Shown: positions 28,814 to 37,726 of the stretch, piece by piece
Numbering within the stretch: the stretch's first letter is position 1
Layout: each line of letters begins with the position of its first letter
DNA from: Cellvibrionales bacterium UBA4451
Lineage (GTDB): Bacteria > Pseudomonadota > Gammaproteobacteria > Pseudomonadales > Porticoccaceae
Direction of reading: 5' to 3'
Assembly: GCA_002390285.1 (NCBI GenBank)
Contig: DGPB01000002.1
Coordinates: 62,001-126,000 of the forward strand
DNA length: 64,000 bases
Notes under the pieces: model-generated
What the model saw: only the letters and a program-made list of their open reading frames with translations
The model's database searches: none
Told to the model about the DNA's origin: nothing
Translations under genes and position numbers: made by a program

Positions 28814-30461
28814 AGACGCTCTCCTTGAAAGGGGTGAGTCCAATACGGCGGTAAGTGTCTATAAATAACTCATCACCATTGCGGTTTTCAACATAAATAT
28901 CGAGAATTTTCTCGATAACCTCAGGCATTTCGTCTCGCCCAAAGGAAGGCCCAAGGACATTGCCGAGAGTGGCATCGCTATCAGAGCTACCACCTAGCTG
29001 AACTTGATAAAATTCATCCCCCTTCTTATCAACACCCAAGATCCCAATATTGCCCACATGGTGGTGCCCACAGGCATTCATACAGCCTGAGATGTTCAAT
29101 GACAGATCACCGAGATCATAAACATAGTCCATGTCATCAAATTTACGCTGTAGCGCTTCGGCGATTGGTATAGATTTGGCATTAGCCAATGAACAAAAGT
29201 CACCGCCGGGACAGCAAATCATATCCGTGAGTGTGCCAATATTCGGTGTGGCAAAACCACCAGCTTTGGCTTTCTGCCATAGTTCAAATAGGTCTGACTT
29301 TTTCACATCGGCCAGTACTAAATTTTGGTTGTGTGTGGCACGAATCTCACCATACGAGTATTGGTCAGCAAGATCAGCAATGACATCTAACTGCACGTCA
29401 GTGACATCTCCTGGCGCGACACCAGTGGGTTTCAGTGACAGGGTAACAGCAGCATAGCCAGGCACTCTGTGGGCAGTAATATTTCTTTGTAACCATTTGC
29501 CAAAAGCAATATTTTCGTCAGAACGTTGCTTAAGTTCAATATCTGCTTCACCGTCATCTAACGATTGGTAATCAGGTGCTGTGAAGAACCCTTTCACACG
29601 ATTTATTTCTTCATCTGTGAGGATGGATGGTGTGTCCTTGATGTAATCCCACTCTGATTCGACTTCGTGAGCAAAGACTTCTGGCGTCCAAGCACGTACC
29701 AGAATTTTTATCCTGGCCTTGTATTTGTTGGCCCGGTTACCGTGTCGATTATAGACCCGAAGAATGGCATCCAGATAAGTGAGCAGATGCTCTTTAGGGA
29801 GGAATTCACGGATGACACTGCCAATAACAGGCGTTCGACCCAATCCACCTCCTACGAGCACTTTAAAACCTACCTCGCCGTCATCATTTTTTACTATTTG
29901 AAGACCGATATCGTGAACCTGAATAGCTGCACGATCCCCCTGAGTGCCGCATACAGCAATTTTGAATTTACGGGGGAGGAAGGCGAATTCTGGATGGAAA
30001 GTAGACCACTGACGAATGATTTCACACCAGGGACGAGGGTCTTCATGCTCATCCTGGGCCACACCGGCGAACTGATCCGTTGTGGTATTGCGAATACAGT
30101 TGCCACTGGTTTGTACTGCGTGCATTTGAACTTCAGCCAACTCACCTAGAATATCCGGCACTTCTTCCAATTGTGGCCAGTTGAACTGAATATTCTGGCG
30201 AGTGGTGATGTGACAGTATCCTTTGTCATAAGTCCGGGCTATATGAGCCAGTTTACGGAACTGCTTGGAGTTCAATAGGCCATAGGGTACAGCGATGCGA
30301 AGCATGGGCGCCAAGCGCTGAATATACAGGCCGTTTTGCAGACGCAAGGGAAGGAACTCGTCTTCAGCCAGTTCTCCCGCTAAGTAGCGGTCTGTTTGGC
30401 TGCGAAACTGGGTAACGCGTTCCTCGATAATTTTTTGATCGTTTTCGTTATATACGTACAT
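28797..30461 (-). CDS. cysI: Sulfite reductase hemoprotein (siroheme, [4Fe-4S])
   Basis: 554-residue assimilatory enzyme that reduces sulfite to sulfide. It has two ferredoxin-like nitrite/sulfite reductase repeats; siroheme-binding basic motifs (TTRQNIQFNWP, NCIRNTTTDQFAG); and the four cluster cysteines in CCPGGDFCSLANA and SGCMNACGHH. The start is set at the ATG of MYVYNENDQKIIEERV, matching the pseudomonad protein. An earlier in-frame ATG at 30515 lies at or beyond the predicted transcription start near 30522. No cysJ flavoprotein is adjacent, so the electron donor (ferredoxin or another flavoprotein) is elsewhere. Promoter at 30529-30557. Confidence 0.96.
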   Translation of the reverse strand: MYVYNENDQKIIEERVTQFRSQTDRYLAGELAEDEFLPLRLQNGLYIQRLAPMLRIAVPYGLLNSKQFRKLAHIARTYDKGYCHITTRQNIQFNWPQLEEVPDILGELAEVQMHAVQTSGNCIRNTTTDQFAGVAQDEHEDPRPWCEIIRQWSTFHPEFAFLPRKFKIAVCGTQGDRAAIQVHDIGLQIVKNDDGEVGFKVLVGGGLGRTPVIGSVIREFLPKEHLLTYLDAILRVYNRHGNRANKYKARIKILVRAWTPEVFAHEVESEWDYIKDTPSILTDEEINRVKGFFTAPDYQSLDDGEADIELKQRSDENIAFGKWLQRNITAHRVPGYAAVTLSLKPTGVAPGDVTDVQLDVIADLADQYSYGEIRATHNQNLVLADVKKSDLFELWQKAKAGGFATPNIGTLTDMICCPGGDFCSLANAKSIPIAEALQRKFDDMDYVYDLGDLSLNISGCMNACGHHHVGNIGILGVDKKGDEFYQVQLGGSSDSDATLGNVLGPSFGRDEMPEVIEKILDIYVENRNGDELFIDTYRRIGLTPFKESVYAKDH

Positions 30462-30528
30462 AAAATAGTTACATAAATTGTGAGATTTGTAGTGTGCCCA
30501 TTGCGTATATGGCATCAGAAAGGCGCGA

Positions 30529-30557
30529 ATTCTACAGGGAATAATGCCCCTTGTCAG
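30529..30557 (-). promoter_or_regulatory. cysI promoter
   Basis: Read on the minus strand: CTGACA (30557-30552), 17 bases, TAGAAT (30534-30529), then a GC-rich start region TCGCGCCTTTCT. Both boxes match 5 of 6. Transcription would start near 30522, giving a leader of about 60 bases. Confidence 0.65.
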
Positions 30558-30660
30558 TGGGGTACAGATAATAGCGCGCCTTGCCCCGTTGGTTAAAACC
30601 TTTTCTCTATATGATCATAAGGTTAAGGCATAACAAGTAATGTGAGAGGGTCTTTATAGG

Positions 30661-30689
30661 GGGACAATATAAAACGTTGCTGGTACAAT
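30661..30689 (+). promoter_or_regulatory. Promoter of the 40-residue membrane protein gene
   Basis: GGGACA (30661-30666, 4/6 to TTGACA), 17 bases, TACAAT (30684-30689, 5/6 to TATAAT), followed by a GC-rich CCCGGCCGCCG stretch. The start codon lies 41 bases further on. Confidence 0.5.
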
Positions 30690-30730
30690 CCCGGCCGCCG
30701 ATTTTAAGCTGTTAATAAGGGTTAGAAAAC

Positions 30731-30853
30731 ATGTCTAATGAAGTAGTTACTCAAGAACAAGAGAATAGTGACAGCTGTACAGATGCGTTTGTCGCACTAG
30801 TTGCTATTTGTCTTATCGTTACCACTGCTGTGTTCTGGGTTAGTAACCAGTAG
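30731..30853 (+). CDS. Small single-pass membrane protein (40 residues)
   Basis: The frame begins MSNEVVTQEQENSDSCTDAF and ends VFWVSNQ at a TAG. An acidic, soluble N-terminus of 16 residues is followed by one hydrophobic helix (about 18-37), so a single-pass membrane protein is likely. Support: a plausible promoter 41 bases upstream, a purine-rich AAGGGTTAGAAAAC before the ATG, and a strong terminator 15 bases after the stop. No family recognised. Confidence 0.65.
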   Translation: MSNEVVTQEQENSDSCTDAFVALVAICLIVTTAVFWVSNQ

Positions 30854-30868
30854 GTTTAGATTATTAAT

Positions 30869-30899
30869 AAAAAAGGCGGTCATTTAGACCGCCTTTTTT
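30869..30899. terminator. Bidirectional intrinsic terminator
   Basis: AAAAAAGGCGGTC (30869-30881) pairs perfectly with GACCGCCTTTTTT (30887-30899) around ATTTA. The A-run on one arm and T-run on the other let it stop transcription from the 40-residue protein gene and from the opposing DUF2970 gene. Confidence 0.9.
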
Positions 30900-30945
30900 A
30901 TTTGAGCTTTATTGAATCAGTGTTTATATCAATGATGGATTTTGT

Positions 30946-31179
30946 TTACATTCCGGCATTGTGGATAACAAGCTTTACCACAGAGACTACGGTAAAGATA
31001 AACATGATGGTGAATATCAGGCCGGAGACGATGTACACATAGATATTGCCGTACTTAAAGTCACGCTCGCGATTTTTGTTACTCTGAACACCAAGAAATG
31101 CCGCCAGTGTGCTGAATACTATCTGCCAGAAACTTGGTTTTTTCTCATCATTAGATTCATTTATGTCTCGTTTTTCCAT
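30946..31179 (-). CDS. DUF2970 small membrane protein
   Basis: 77 residues: a charged N-terminus, then PSFWQIVFSTLAAFLGVQSNKNRERDF, which is the DUF2970 signature, and a C-terminal membrane helix (about 50-72). The N-terminal PSFWQ segment may lie on the membrane. Function unknown; such genes occur next to many unrelated loci in proteobacteria. It lies 50 bases after metH on the same strand and ends at the bidirectional terminator, so it is probably transcribed with metH. Confidence 0.9.
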   Translation of the reverse strand: MEKRDINESNDEKKPSFWQIVFSTLAAFLGVQSNKNRERDFKYGNIYVYIVSGLIFTIMFIFTVVSVVKLVIHNAGM

Positions 31180-31229
31180 TGTCTAGTTCTATCATTGTTA
31201 TATTGATGGCTTGGTAGATTCATTTGTTG

Positions 31230-34200
31230 TCAGTGATTCAATATTGGTCGCAGCCATCGTTCAAGTTGTTCAGTCGGAACCCCTTTACGCTGCGCGAGAC
31301 TCTCTAGTTGGTCTCTTTCTATTTTACCCGTATTAAAATATTTCGCTTGTGGATGCGAAAAGTACCAACCACTGACGGATGCGGCGGGTAGCATGGCAAA
31401 ACTCTCAGTGAGTGATATCTGGGTATTGTTGGTGGCATCCAACAGTGAAAACAAGGCTTGTTTTTCACTGTGGTCTGGACAAGACGGGTAGCCGGGTGCC
31501 GGTCGAATACCGCGGTATTGTTCTTTGATCAGGGCGTCATTGTCCAGCGCCTCATCGTTGGCGTAGCCCCAAAATTCTTTTCTAACCCTCTGATGTAAGT
31601 GCTCGGCAAAAGCCTCAGCTAAACGGTCGGCTAAGGCTTTCACCATAATGCTATTGTAATCGTCACCTTTGGCTTCATAGCCTTTAGCTAACTCATCAAC
31701 GCCTATGCCCGTAGTGACGGCGAAAGCTCCCACATAGTCGGTGATGTCCGTATCCTTTGGTGCAATAAAGTCAGCCAAGGACACCAGTTCATTGGTAGCC
31801 CCTTGTTTGCGGGTTTGTTGGCGAATCTGATGCAGTGTAGATAACACCTGATTTCGGGATTCATCGGCATAGACTTCAATGTCGTCCGTATTGACGGTGT
31901 TGGCGGGCCACAATCCGAATACAGCTCGTGCCTTGATAAGCTTTTTTTCAACCAGTGATTTAAGCATTATCTGAGCATCATTAAATAAGTCGCGCGCAGC
32001 TTCGCCGACTTTTTCATCGCTGAGAATTTTGGGGTATTTACCTGCTAACTCCCAAGTAATAAAGAAGGGTGTCCAGTCTATCGTGTCGACCAATACATCC
32101 AGTGGGTAGTCATCGAGTATCTGTACTCCCGTGGTGGCTGGAATGGGTGGTATGTAGTCCTGCCAGTCTATTTTGGGACCTGACTTTTTGGCCTCAGCGT
32201 AGGGCAGGATGGTACCCCGAGGTTTACGATTGGCAGTACGTTTGCGTACCTCTACATACTCCTGCTGAATATCAGCCACAAAGGCGTCTCTGTGCTCGTG
32301 GCTAAGTAGTTTACTGACTACGCCTACGGCACGGGATGCATCGGAGACATAGATGGACTGATTCAGATGGTAGTTGGGGTCAATTTTGACAGCGGTGTGT
32401 GCTTTGGAGGTAGTTGCACCACCAATTAACAATGGAAAGTTGAGTTTCTGCCGCTCAAGTTCGCTGGCGACATGAACCATTTCATCCAGAGAGGGTGTGA
32501 TAAGCCCTGAAAGACCAATAATATCGACATTTTCTCTTATGGCGGTCTCGATGATTCTTTCGGCGGGCACCATGACGCCTAAGTCGATGACCTCATAGTT
32601 GTTACATCCCAACACTACACCCACAATATTTTTGCCAATATCGTGCACGTCACCTTTGACCGTGGCCATTAGGATTCTGCCATTTGCTTTCGCACCATCT
32701 TCTTTTTCAGCCTCTATATAGGGCTGGAGGTGGGCGACGGCCTGTTTCATTACCCGTGCAGATTTGACCACTTGGGGTAGAAACATTTTACCGGCACCAA
32801 ATAAATCGCCGACTACATTCATCCCGTCCATTAGCGGGCCTTCAATCACATGAAGAGGGCGTTCAACCTGTAGGCGGACAGATTCTGTATCTTCCTCTAT
32901 ATAGGTGGTGATACCTTTGACCAGAGCATGTTCAAGGCGTTTCGCTACTGGCCAGCTTCGCCATTCCAGATCGACTTTTCTGTCTTCGGTTGAGCCATCG
33001 CCTCGGTATTTCTCGGCTATATCGACAAGGTTTTCAGTACCTTGTTGGTGGCGATTTAGGATGACATCCTCTACTTTTTCACGGAGTTCCTCAGACAAGT
33101 CACTGTAGACGGCGAGCTGTCCGGCATTAACGATACCCATGCTTAAACCAGCCTGGATAGCGTGGAACAGAAAGACAGAATGAATGGCTTCACGAATCGG
33201 GTTGTTCCCGCGAAAGGAGAATGAAACATTGCTGATTCCACCGGAAATCAGTGCCCCCGGCAAATGTTGTTTAATCCATCGAGCGCCCTCAATAAAGTCC
33301 ACCGCGTAATTGTTGTGCTCATCAATACCGGTGGCCACGGCGAATACATTAGGGTCGAAGATAATATCGGTAGGGCTGAATCCGACCTGATTAACCAAAA
33401 TGTCATAACTGCGCTGACAAATTTCTTTTCGGCGCTCCAGGCTGTCAGCTTGTCCCTGTGTATCAAAAGCCATCACGACTACAGCTGCACCATATCGTAG
33501 GCACAGTTTAGCCTGCTCAACAAAGGGCTCTTCACCCTCTTTTAGGCTGATGGAATTGACGATACATTTACCTTGAGCCCACTTCAGACCCGCTTCTATC
33601 ACGTGCCATTTTGAGGAGTCGATCATCAATGGAATACGTGAAATATCGGGCTCTGAGGCAATCAGCTTGAGGAACGTAGTCATGGCATGAACGGCGTCGA
33701 GCATGCCTTCATCCATATTGATATCGATAACCTGTGCGCCGTCTTCTACTTGCTGACGGGCTACTTCGAGAGCCGTATCGTAATCATCATTGAGAACCAG
33801 CTGCTTGAACCTAGCTGAACCCGTGACATTACAGCGCTCCCCTACGTTTACAAACAGAGAGTCAGCGGTAATATTGAAAGGCTCTAGCCCAGAAAGTCGA
33901 CAGGCTGGCTCTAGTACGGGTATCTGCCGTGTGTTGTACTGGGATACGGCTTCGGCGATCGTACGAATATGTTCAGGGGTGGTGCCACAGCAGCCGCCTA
34001 TAATGTTGACTAGTCCACTTTGTGCAAACTCACCGACAATAGCGGCCATTTCTTCGGCCGTTTCGTCATACTCTCCAAATTCATTTGGTAATCCCGCATT
34101 AGGGTGTGCGCTGACCAAGGTGTCGGTAAGCCGTGACAATTCTTCAATATGTGGTCGCAGTTCCTTGGCACCTAGCGCACAGTTAAGCCCTATAGAAAAA

Positions 34201-34934
34201 GGCCTCGCATGAGCCAGGGAATTCCAAAAAGCTTCCGGCGTTTGGCCCGATAACGTGCGACCGCTGGCATCGGTGATGGTGCCAGAAATCATGATGGGCA
34301 GTGGGCTTTCCTGAGCTTCAAATACTTGCTGCACGGCAAAAATTGCTGCCTTGGCATTGAGTGTGTCAAAAATGGTCTCGATCAGAATAATGTCTGCACC
34401 ACCGGCAATTAGCCCTTCTGTGGCAGCCACATAGGTCTCGACCAGTTCGTCAAAGCTGGTATTACGGGCACCGGGATCATTAACGTCGGGCGATATGGAC
34501 AGCGTGCGGCTAGTAGGCCCAAGCACCCCAGCGACCCAGCGAGGACGGTCAGCTGTGGTTATATTGTCACAGGCTTCTCTGGCAAGTTTAGCGCCGGCCT
34601 CATTGAGTTCACGAACCAACGACTCCATACCGTAATCTGCCATAGAGACAGAGGTAGCGTTAAACGTATTGGTCTCGATAATATCGGCGCCAGCTTCGAG
34701 ATAAACGCGGTGTATATCACGGATAACATCCGGTTGAGTCAGGGATAGCAGGTCGTTGTTACCTTGTACATCCTGAGGCCAATTCTCAAAGCGTTCTCCA
34801 CGATAATCAGCCTCAGTAAACCTGTGAGACTGGATCATGGTGCCCATGGCTCCATCGAGAATTAAAATACGATTACGGGCTGCCTGGTGAAGGGCATCGA
34901 TACGAGCTTGCCGATTATTCAAAGTGTCTTCCAT
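31230..34934 (-). CDS. metH: Cobalamin-dependent methionine synthase MetH
   Basis: 1234-residue modular enzyme that transfers a methyl group from methyltetrahydrofolate through cobalamin to homocysteine. Modules in order: homocysteine-binding barrel (about 1-340, zinc Cys in [10 protein letters not shown] and [10 protein letters not shown]), folate-binding barrel (about 360-640, [13 protein letters not shown]), cap and B12 domain (about 660-900; [20 protein letters not shown] with the cobalt-ligand His), and the SAM-reactivation domain ([15 protein letters not shown]). Complete and of normal length (E. coli 1227). The leader shows no recognisable riboswitch. Confidence 0.98.
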   Translation of the reverse strand: MEDTLNNRQARIDALHQAARNRILILDGAMGTMIQSHRFTEADYRGERFENWPQDVQGNNDLLSLTQPDVIRDIHRVYLEAGADIIETNTFNATSVSMADYGMESLVRELNEAGAKLAREACDNITTADRPRWVAGVLGPTSRTLSISPDVNDPGARNTSFDELVETYVAATEGLIAGGADIILIETIFDTLNAKAAIFAVQQVFEAQESPLPIMISGTITDASGRTLSGQTPEAFWNSLAHARPFSIGLNCALGAKELRPHIEELSRLTDTLVSAHPNAGLPNEFGEYDETAEEMAAIVGEFAQSGLVNIIGGCCGTTPEHIRTIAEAVSQYNTRQIPVLEPACRLSGLEPFNITADSLFVNVGERCNVTGSARFKQLVLNDDYDTALEVARQQVEDGAQVIDINMDEGMLDAVHAMTTFLKLIASEPDISRIPLMIDSSKWHVIEAGLKWAQGKCIVNSISLKEGEEPFVEQAKLCLRYGAAVVVMAFDTQGQADSLERRKEICQRSYDILVNQVGFSPTDIIFDPNVFAVATGIDEHNNYAVDFIEGARWIKQHLPGALISGGISNVSFSFRGNNPIREAIHSVFLFHAIQAGLSMGIVNAGQLAVYSDLSEELREKVEDVILNRHQQGTENLVDIAEKYRGDGSTEDRKVDLEWRSWPVAKRLEHALVKGITTYIEEDTESVRLQVERPLHVIEGPLMDGMNVVGDLFGAGKMFLPQVVKSARVMKQAVAHLQPYIEAEKEDGAKANGRILMATVKGDVHDIGKNIVGVVLGCNNYEVIDLGVMVPAERIIETAIRENVDIIGLSGLITPSLDEMVHVASELERQKLNFPLLIGGATTSKAHTAVKIDPNYHLNQSIYVSDASRAVGVVSKLLSHEHRDAFVADIQQEYVEVRKRTANRKPRGTILPYAEAKKSGPKIDWQDYIPPIPATTGVQILDDYPLDVLVDTIDWTPFFITWELAGKYPKILSDEKVGEAARDLFNDAQIMLKSLVEKKLIKARAVFGLWPANTVNTDDIEVYADESRNQVLSTLHQIRQQTRKQGATNELVSLADFIAPKDTDITDYVGAFAVTTGIGVDELAKGYEAKGDDYNSIMVKALADRLAEAFAEHLHQRVRKEFWGYANDEALDNDALIKEQYRGIRPAPGYPSCPDHSEKQALFSLLDATNNTQISLTESFAMLPAASVSGWYFSHPQAKYFNTGKIERDQLESLAQRKGVPTEQLERWLRPILNH

Positions 34935-34979
34935 TTTGCTGCTGTCAGAGCCATTTATTGATGTTATAGAAAGGCACGC

Positions 34980-35009
34980 ATTCTAGCAGAAGTTCAAGCT
35001 GTATCTCAG
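34980..35009 (-). promoter_or_regulatory. Probable metH promoter
   Basis: On the minus strand: CTGAGA (35009-35004), 18 bases, TAGAAT (34985-34980), followed by GCGTGCCTTTCT. The -10 and the next 12 bases match the cysI promoter region at 16 of 18 positions. Confidence 0.5.
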
Positions 35010-35097
35010 CTGGTCTCTCTGCTTATTATGAATATTGCTATCTGGCTGATGCGCTGATAACTAATGTTAATAGTCGTTATAAAATATCATTGCTGCA

Positions 35098-35126
35098 TTG
35101 TCGTCACATGACAAGAATGTTAGAAT
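35098..35126 (+). promoter_or_regulatory. nfuA promoter
   Basis: TTGTCG (35098-35103), 17 bases, TAGAAT (35121-35126). The -10 overlaps the left end of the IscR-like site, and the true nfuA ATG (35168) lies 41 bases downstream. Confidence 0.6.
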
Positions 35127-35149
35127 ACATGACTAAATTACTCAGGTAT
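35125..35149 (+). promoter_or_regulatory. IscR type 1-like operator at the nfuA promoter
   Basis: The 25 bases read ATACATGACTAAATT followed by ACTCAGGTAT. Against the E. coli type 1 IscR consensus (ATA-SYY-GACT-RDWWY-AGTC-RRS-TAT, recalled from memory) 23 of 25 positions agree, with both outer ATA/TAT ends and the left GACT intact; the right AGTC is ACTC. It covers the -10 end and start site, a position where [2Fe-2S]-IscR would repress. Confidence 0.6.
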
Positions 35150-35167
35150 AGATTCCAGGTATTTTTA

Positions 35168-35749
35168 ATGCTCAATATCACGATCACAGAATCCGCTCAG
35201 AAATATTTAGCTGACTTGCTTGTTAAGCAAGACTGCGAAGGCATCGCTATTCGGATGTTTGTATCTGATCCAGGTACACCGAAAGCTGAGACTTGTATTG
35301 CCTATTGTCGCCCCGGTGAAGAAGAGGAGGACGACGTAGTGATGGAGCTGGATGGATTTAAGGCCCGTTTTGGTCATCGTAGCCTACCTTTTCTTGAAGA
35401 GGCTAAAGTTGATTATTCCGATGACAAATTTGGCGGCCAGTTGACTATCCGTGCTCCCAATTCACGGATGCCTCAAGTAAACGATGGCAGCCCGGTTGAA
35501 GATAAAATTAATTATGTACTGCACAACGATGTCAATCCAGGTTTGGCTTCCCATGGTGGCGTGATCAGCCTGGAAGAGGTGGTCGATGATGTGGCTATTT
35601 TACGTTTTGGTGGCGGCTGTCAAGGCTGCGGTATGGTTGATGTTACCCTGAAGGAAGGGGTAGAAAAAACCATCTTGGAGAAAATTCCTGAGCTAAAAGG
35701 TATTCGCGATGTAACGGACCACACTGATCGCAGCCAATCCTATATGTAA
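35168..35749 (+). CDS. nfuA: Fe-S cluster carrier NfuA
   Basis: 193-residue Fe-S delivery protein. An N-terminal degenerate A-type domain (about 1-100, [18 protein letters not shown]) is followed by the Nfu domain with the cluster-binding CxxC at Cys151 and Cys154 ([14 protein letters not shown]). The upstream frame is open from 35090, but conserved NfuA proteins begin at MLNI, so the ATG at 35168, preceded by CAGGT, is chosen. It matures [4Fe-4S] proteins under stress; CysI in this window is a typical client type. Promoter with an IscR-like operator lies directly upstream. Confidence 0.96.
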   Translation: MLNITITESAQKYLADLLVKQDCEGIAIRMFVSDPGTPKAETCIAYCRPGEEEEDDVVMELDGFKARFGHRSLPFLEEAKVDYSDDKFGGQLTIRAPNSRMPQVNDGSPVEDKINYVLHNDVNPGLASHGGVISLEEVVDDVAILRFGGGCQGCGMVDVTLKEGVEKTILEKIPELKGIRDVTDHTDRSQSYM

Positions 35750-35792
35750 CCTCTTTTTCTGTCAGGTTCTTGTTCTAGATGGACATTTTCAC

Positions 35793-35814
35793 TTATGCTG
35801 CTGAGCCAGCATAA
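35793..35814. promoter_or_regulatory. Inverted repeat upstream of the TetR regulator
   Basis: TTATGCTG and CAGCATAA form a perfect eight-base inverted repeat around CTGAGC. It lies 42-63 bases before the TetR start with no T-run, so an operator for the regulator itself is more likely than an nfuA terminator. Confidence 0.4.
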
Positions 35815-35855
35815 CAAAGTTTCGCGGATAGTCGTTTAGTCCGCAAGGAGTGAAT

Positions 35856-36437
35856 GTGTCTAGGTTACGTGAATTTGATCGTACTGATGTTGTAACGAAG
35901 GCTTTGAATCTATTTTGGTCTGATGGGTATAACGCCAGCTCTATCAGTAAATTAATAGATGTTATGGGTATTAATCGCGGCAGTCTCTATGCCACGTTTC
36001 GCAATAAGGCCAGCCTTTTCTCCGAGGCAATGAGCAGCTTTACAAAGAGCTCTTGGGATTTTGATTCAGCGAGACTGGTGGGTGTTGACGACCCCCTTCA
36101 GGACATCCGCGGGTTTTATTACAGCAAATTTCTTAGTGATGGCGAGACGATTTCTAATGGTTGTCTTCTATTTAATACTGTCTCCGAACTCAGCAATACG
36201 TTGCCTGAGGTTGCAGGCGAGGCCCGTGATCATTTACTTGAGCTAAGGACGCTATTTCTAAAGCGGCTTACAGACGCCCGTGACAACGGCATGATTGATA
36301 TGGAAAAGGATCTTGATGTTCAGGCAGATTACCTGCTCGCCATGATTGCTGGTTTGCGTACACTCTCCAAGATGGATTTCGATAGGGCTTCACTGAAAAA
36401 AGTGATAGATACGACTGTGGATGGGCTTTCCATCTAG
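35856..36437 (+). CDS. TetR/AcrR-family transcriptional regulator
   Basis: 193 residues from the GTG at 35856, which has AAGGAG five bases upstream. The N-terminal DNA-binding domain is clear: FDRTDVVTKALNLFWSDGYN, SISKLIDVMGINRGSLYATF (recognition helix GSLYATF) and NKASLFSEAM. The C-terminal helical ligand domain has GCLLFNTVSEL. No efflux or oxidoreductase gene is adjacent, so its target is unknown and may be itself through the inverted repeat upstream. It ends at a strong bidirectional terminator. Confidence 0.9.
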   Translation: MSRLREFDRTDVVTKALNLFWSDGYNASSISKLIDVMGINRGSLYATFRNKASLFSEAMSSFTKSSWDFDSARLVGVDDPLQDIRGFYYSKFLSDGETISNGCLLFNTVSELSNTLPEVAGEARDHLLELRTLFLKRLTDARDNGMIDMEKDLDVQADYLLAMIAGLRTLSKMDFDRASLKKVIDTTVDGLSI

Positions 36438-36450
36438 AGCCTGACTTCAT

Positions 36451-36496
36451 AAAAGCATTAAAAAACGGGCAGTTAGGCCCGTTTTTTAATGCTTTT
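36451..36496. terminator. Very strong bidirectional terminator
   Basis: A perfect 20-base stem, AAAAGCATTAAAAAACGGGC (36451-36470) with its complement at 36477-36496, closes over AGTTAG. The GC-rich top and A/T-runs make it work both for the TetR gene and for the convergent aroG. Confidence 0.93.
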
Positions 36497-36515
36497 TTAT
36501 CAACTTATTCCAGGG

Positions 36516-37586
36516 TTATTTTGGTCTTTCTGATAGGACATTTTTTAGTTTTTCGCACATATCTCGCAAGGACTTTTCAGTTGTCTCCCAGTCTATGCAT
36601 GCATCAGTGATCGAGACACCATATTCGAGATCATCCAGGTTTTCTGTGATTTTCTGATTACCCGCTTTCAGGTTACTTTCAACCATAATGCCGATAATAG
36701 ATTGGTTGCCTTCTAGAATCTGATTAGTGACATTTTCCATAACCAGCGGTTGTAGCTCATGGTTCTTATTAGAGTTGGCATGACTGCAATCCACCATGAT
36801 ATTCGAGGGTATTCCTGCACCCTTCAGTTCTTGCTCTGCAATGGAGACACTCACTGAGTCATAATTCGGCTTATCGTCACCGCCTCGCAGCACTACATGG
36901 GCGTATGGGTTTCCCTCTGTTGTTACAACCGAGACACTGCCTTCCGAATTGATCCCTAGGAAGCGGTGGGGACTTGCCACAGACTGTAAGGCATTAATGG
37001 CGACCGTCAGGCTCCCATCAGTGCCATTCTTGAAGCCCACTGTGGAGGATAAGCCTGAGGCCATTTCTCGGTGAGTTTGTGATTCAGTGGTTCTGGCGCC
37101 AATCGCTGACCATGAGATCAGATCTTGCATATACTGGGGTGAAATAGGGTCGAGTGCTTCCGTAGCAGTAGGTAAACCCAGCTCAGCTACATCTAGTAGC
37201 AACTGGCGACCCACATGAAGCCCATCAGTAATTTTGAAAGAATCATTCAGGTAAGGGTCATTAATCAGGCCTTTCCAGCCGGTGGTCGTGCGTGGCTTTT
37301 CAAAATAAACACGCATGATGATATAAAGCGTATCGCCTACCTCATCAGAGAGTGCTTTTAGGCGGTTAGCGTAATCCTTTGCGGCCTTAATATCGTGAAT
37401 CGAACAGGGGCCAATAACCACCAGAATACGGTGATCTTTTCGATCGAGGATATTCTGAATCGTGGTACGTCCTTCCGTAATCGTTTTACGGGCAGCATCC
37501 GTAACCGGGATTTCGTCTTTAAGGGCCTTGGGGGTTATCAGCACATCCTGTGAGCGGATGTTGATGTTTTCAACAGCTTGAGTCAT
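36516..37586 (-). CDS. 3-deoxy-7-phosphoheptulonate synthase (DAHP synthase, class I)
   Basis: 356-residue enzyme condensing phosphoenolpyruvate and erythrose 4-phosphate, the first step of aromatic amino acid synthesis. Signatures: IGPCSIHDIKAAKDYANRL, MRVYFEKPRTTTGWKGLIND, WSAIGARTTESQTHRE, VGFKNGTDGSL, and VDCSHANSNK. It is the AroF/AroG/AroH type; the middle motif VSVVTTEGNPYAHVVLRGG looks closer to AroF/AroH than to E. coli AroG, but which amino acid inhibits it cannot be decided by eye. Single gene with its own promoter near 37628-37657. Confidence 0.95.
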   Translation of the reverse strand: MTQAVENINIRSQDVLITPKALKDEIPVTDAARKTITEGRTTIQNILDRKDHRILVVIGPCSIHDIKAAKDYANRLKALSDEVGDTLYIIMRVYFEKPRTTTGWKGLINDPYLNDSFKITDGLHVGRQLLLDVAELGLPTATEALDPISPQYMQDLISWSAIGARTTESQTHREMASGLSSTVGFKNGTDGSLTVAINALQSVASPHRFLGINSEGSVSVVTTEGNPYAHVVLRGGDDKPNYDSVSVSIAEQELKGAGIPSNIMVDCSHANSNKNHELQPLVMENVTNQILEGNQSIIGIMVESNLKAGNQKITENLDDLEYGVSITDACIDWETTEKSLRDMCEKLKNVLSERPK

Positions 37587-37627
37587 TTACTTTCCACGCC
37601 AACCTATAGGTTCATATCAAGCCGGCT

Positions 37628-37657
37628 ATTCTACATTAAAGATAGGGTTTGGGTCAC
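37628..37657 (-). promoter_or_regulatory. Probable DAHP synthase promoter
   Basis: On the minus strand: GTGACC (37657-37652, 4/6), 18 bases, TAGAAT (37633-37628, 5/6), with the start codon about 42 bases downstream of the -10. Confidence 0.45.
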
Positions 37658-37726
37658 GGGTTGAGGCTTGTGCCAGGGGAGTAAGGTGTAGGTAAGACCT
37701 GTAAGCTTTACGTGTTGCTATGGTGC

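Noticed and set aside
30960..30968. A perfect DnaA box (TTATCCACA on the minus strand)
   Set aside because: It is a single copy inside the DUF2970 coding region, with no cluster, AT-rich unwinding element or dnaA/gidA neighbour, so it gives no evidence for an origin.
34935..35089. Possible cobalamin or SAM riboswitch before metH
   Set aside because: The leader between the likely promoter and the start codon is too short and shows no B12-box or SAM-box sequence.
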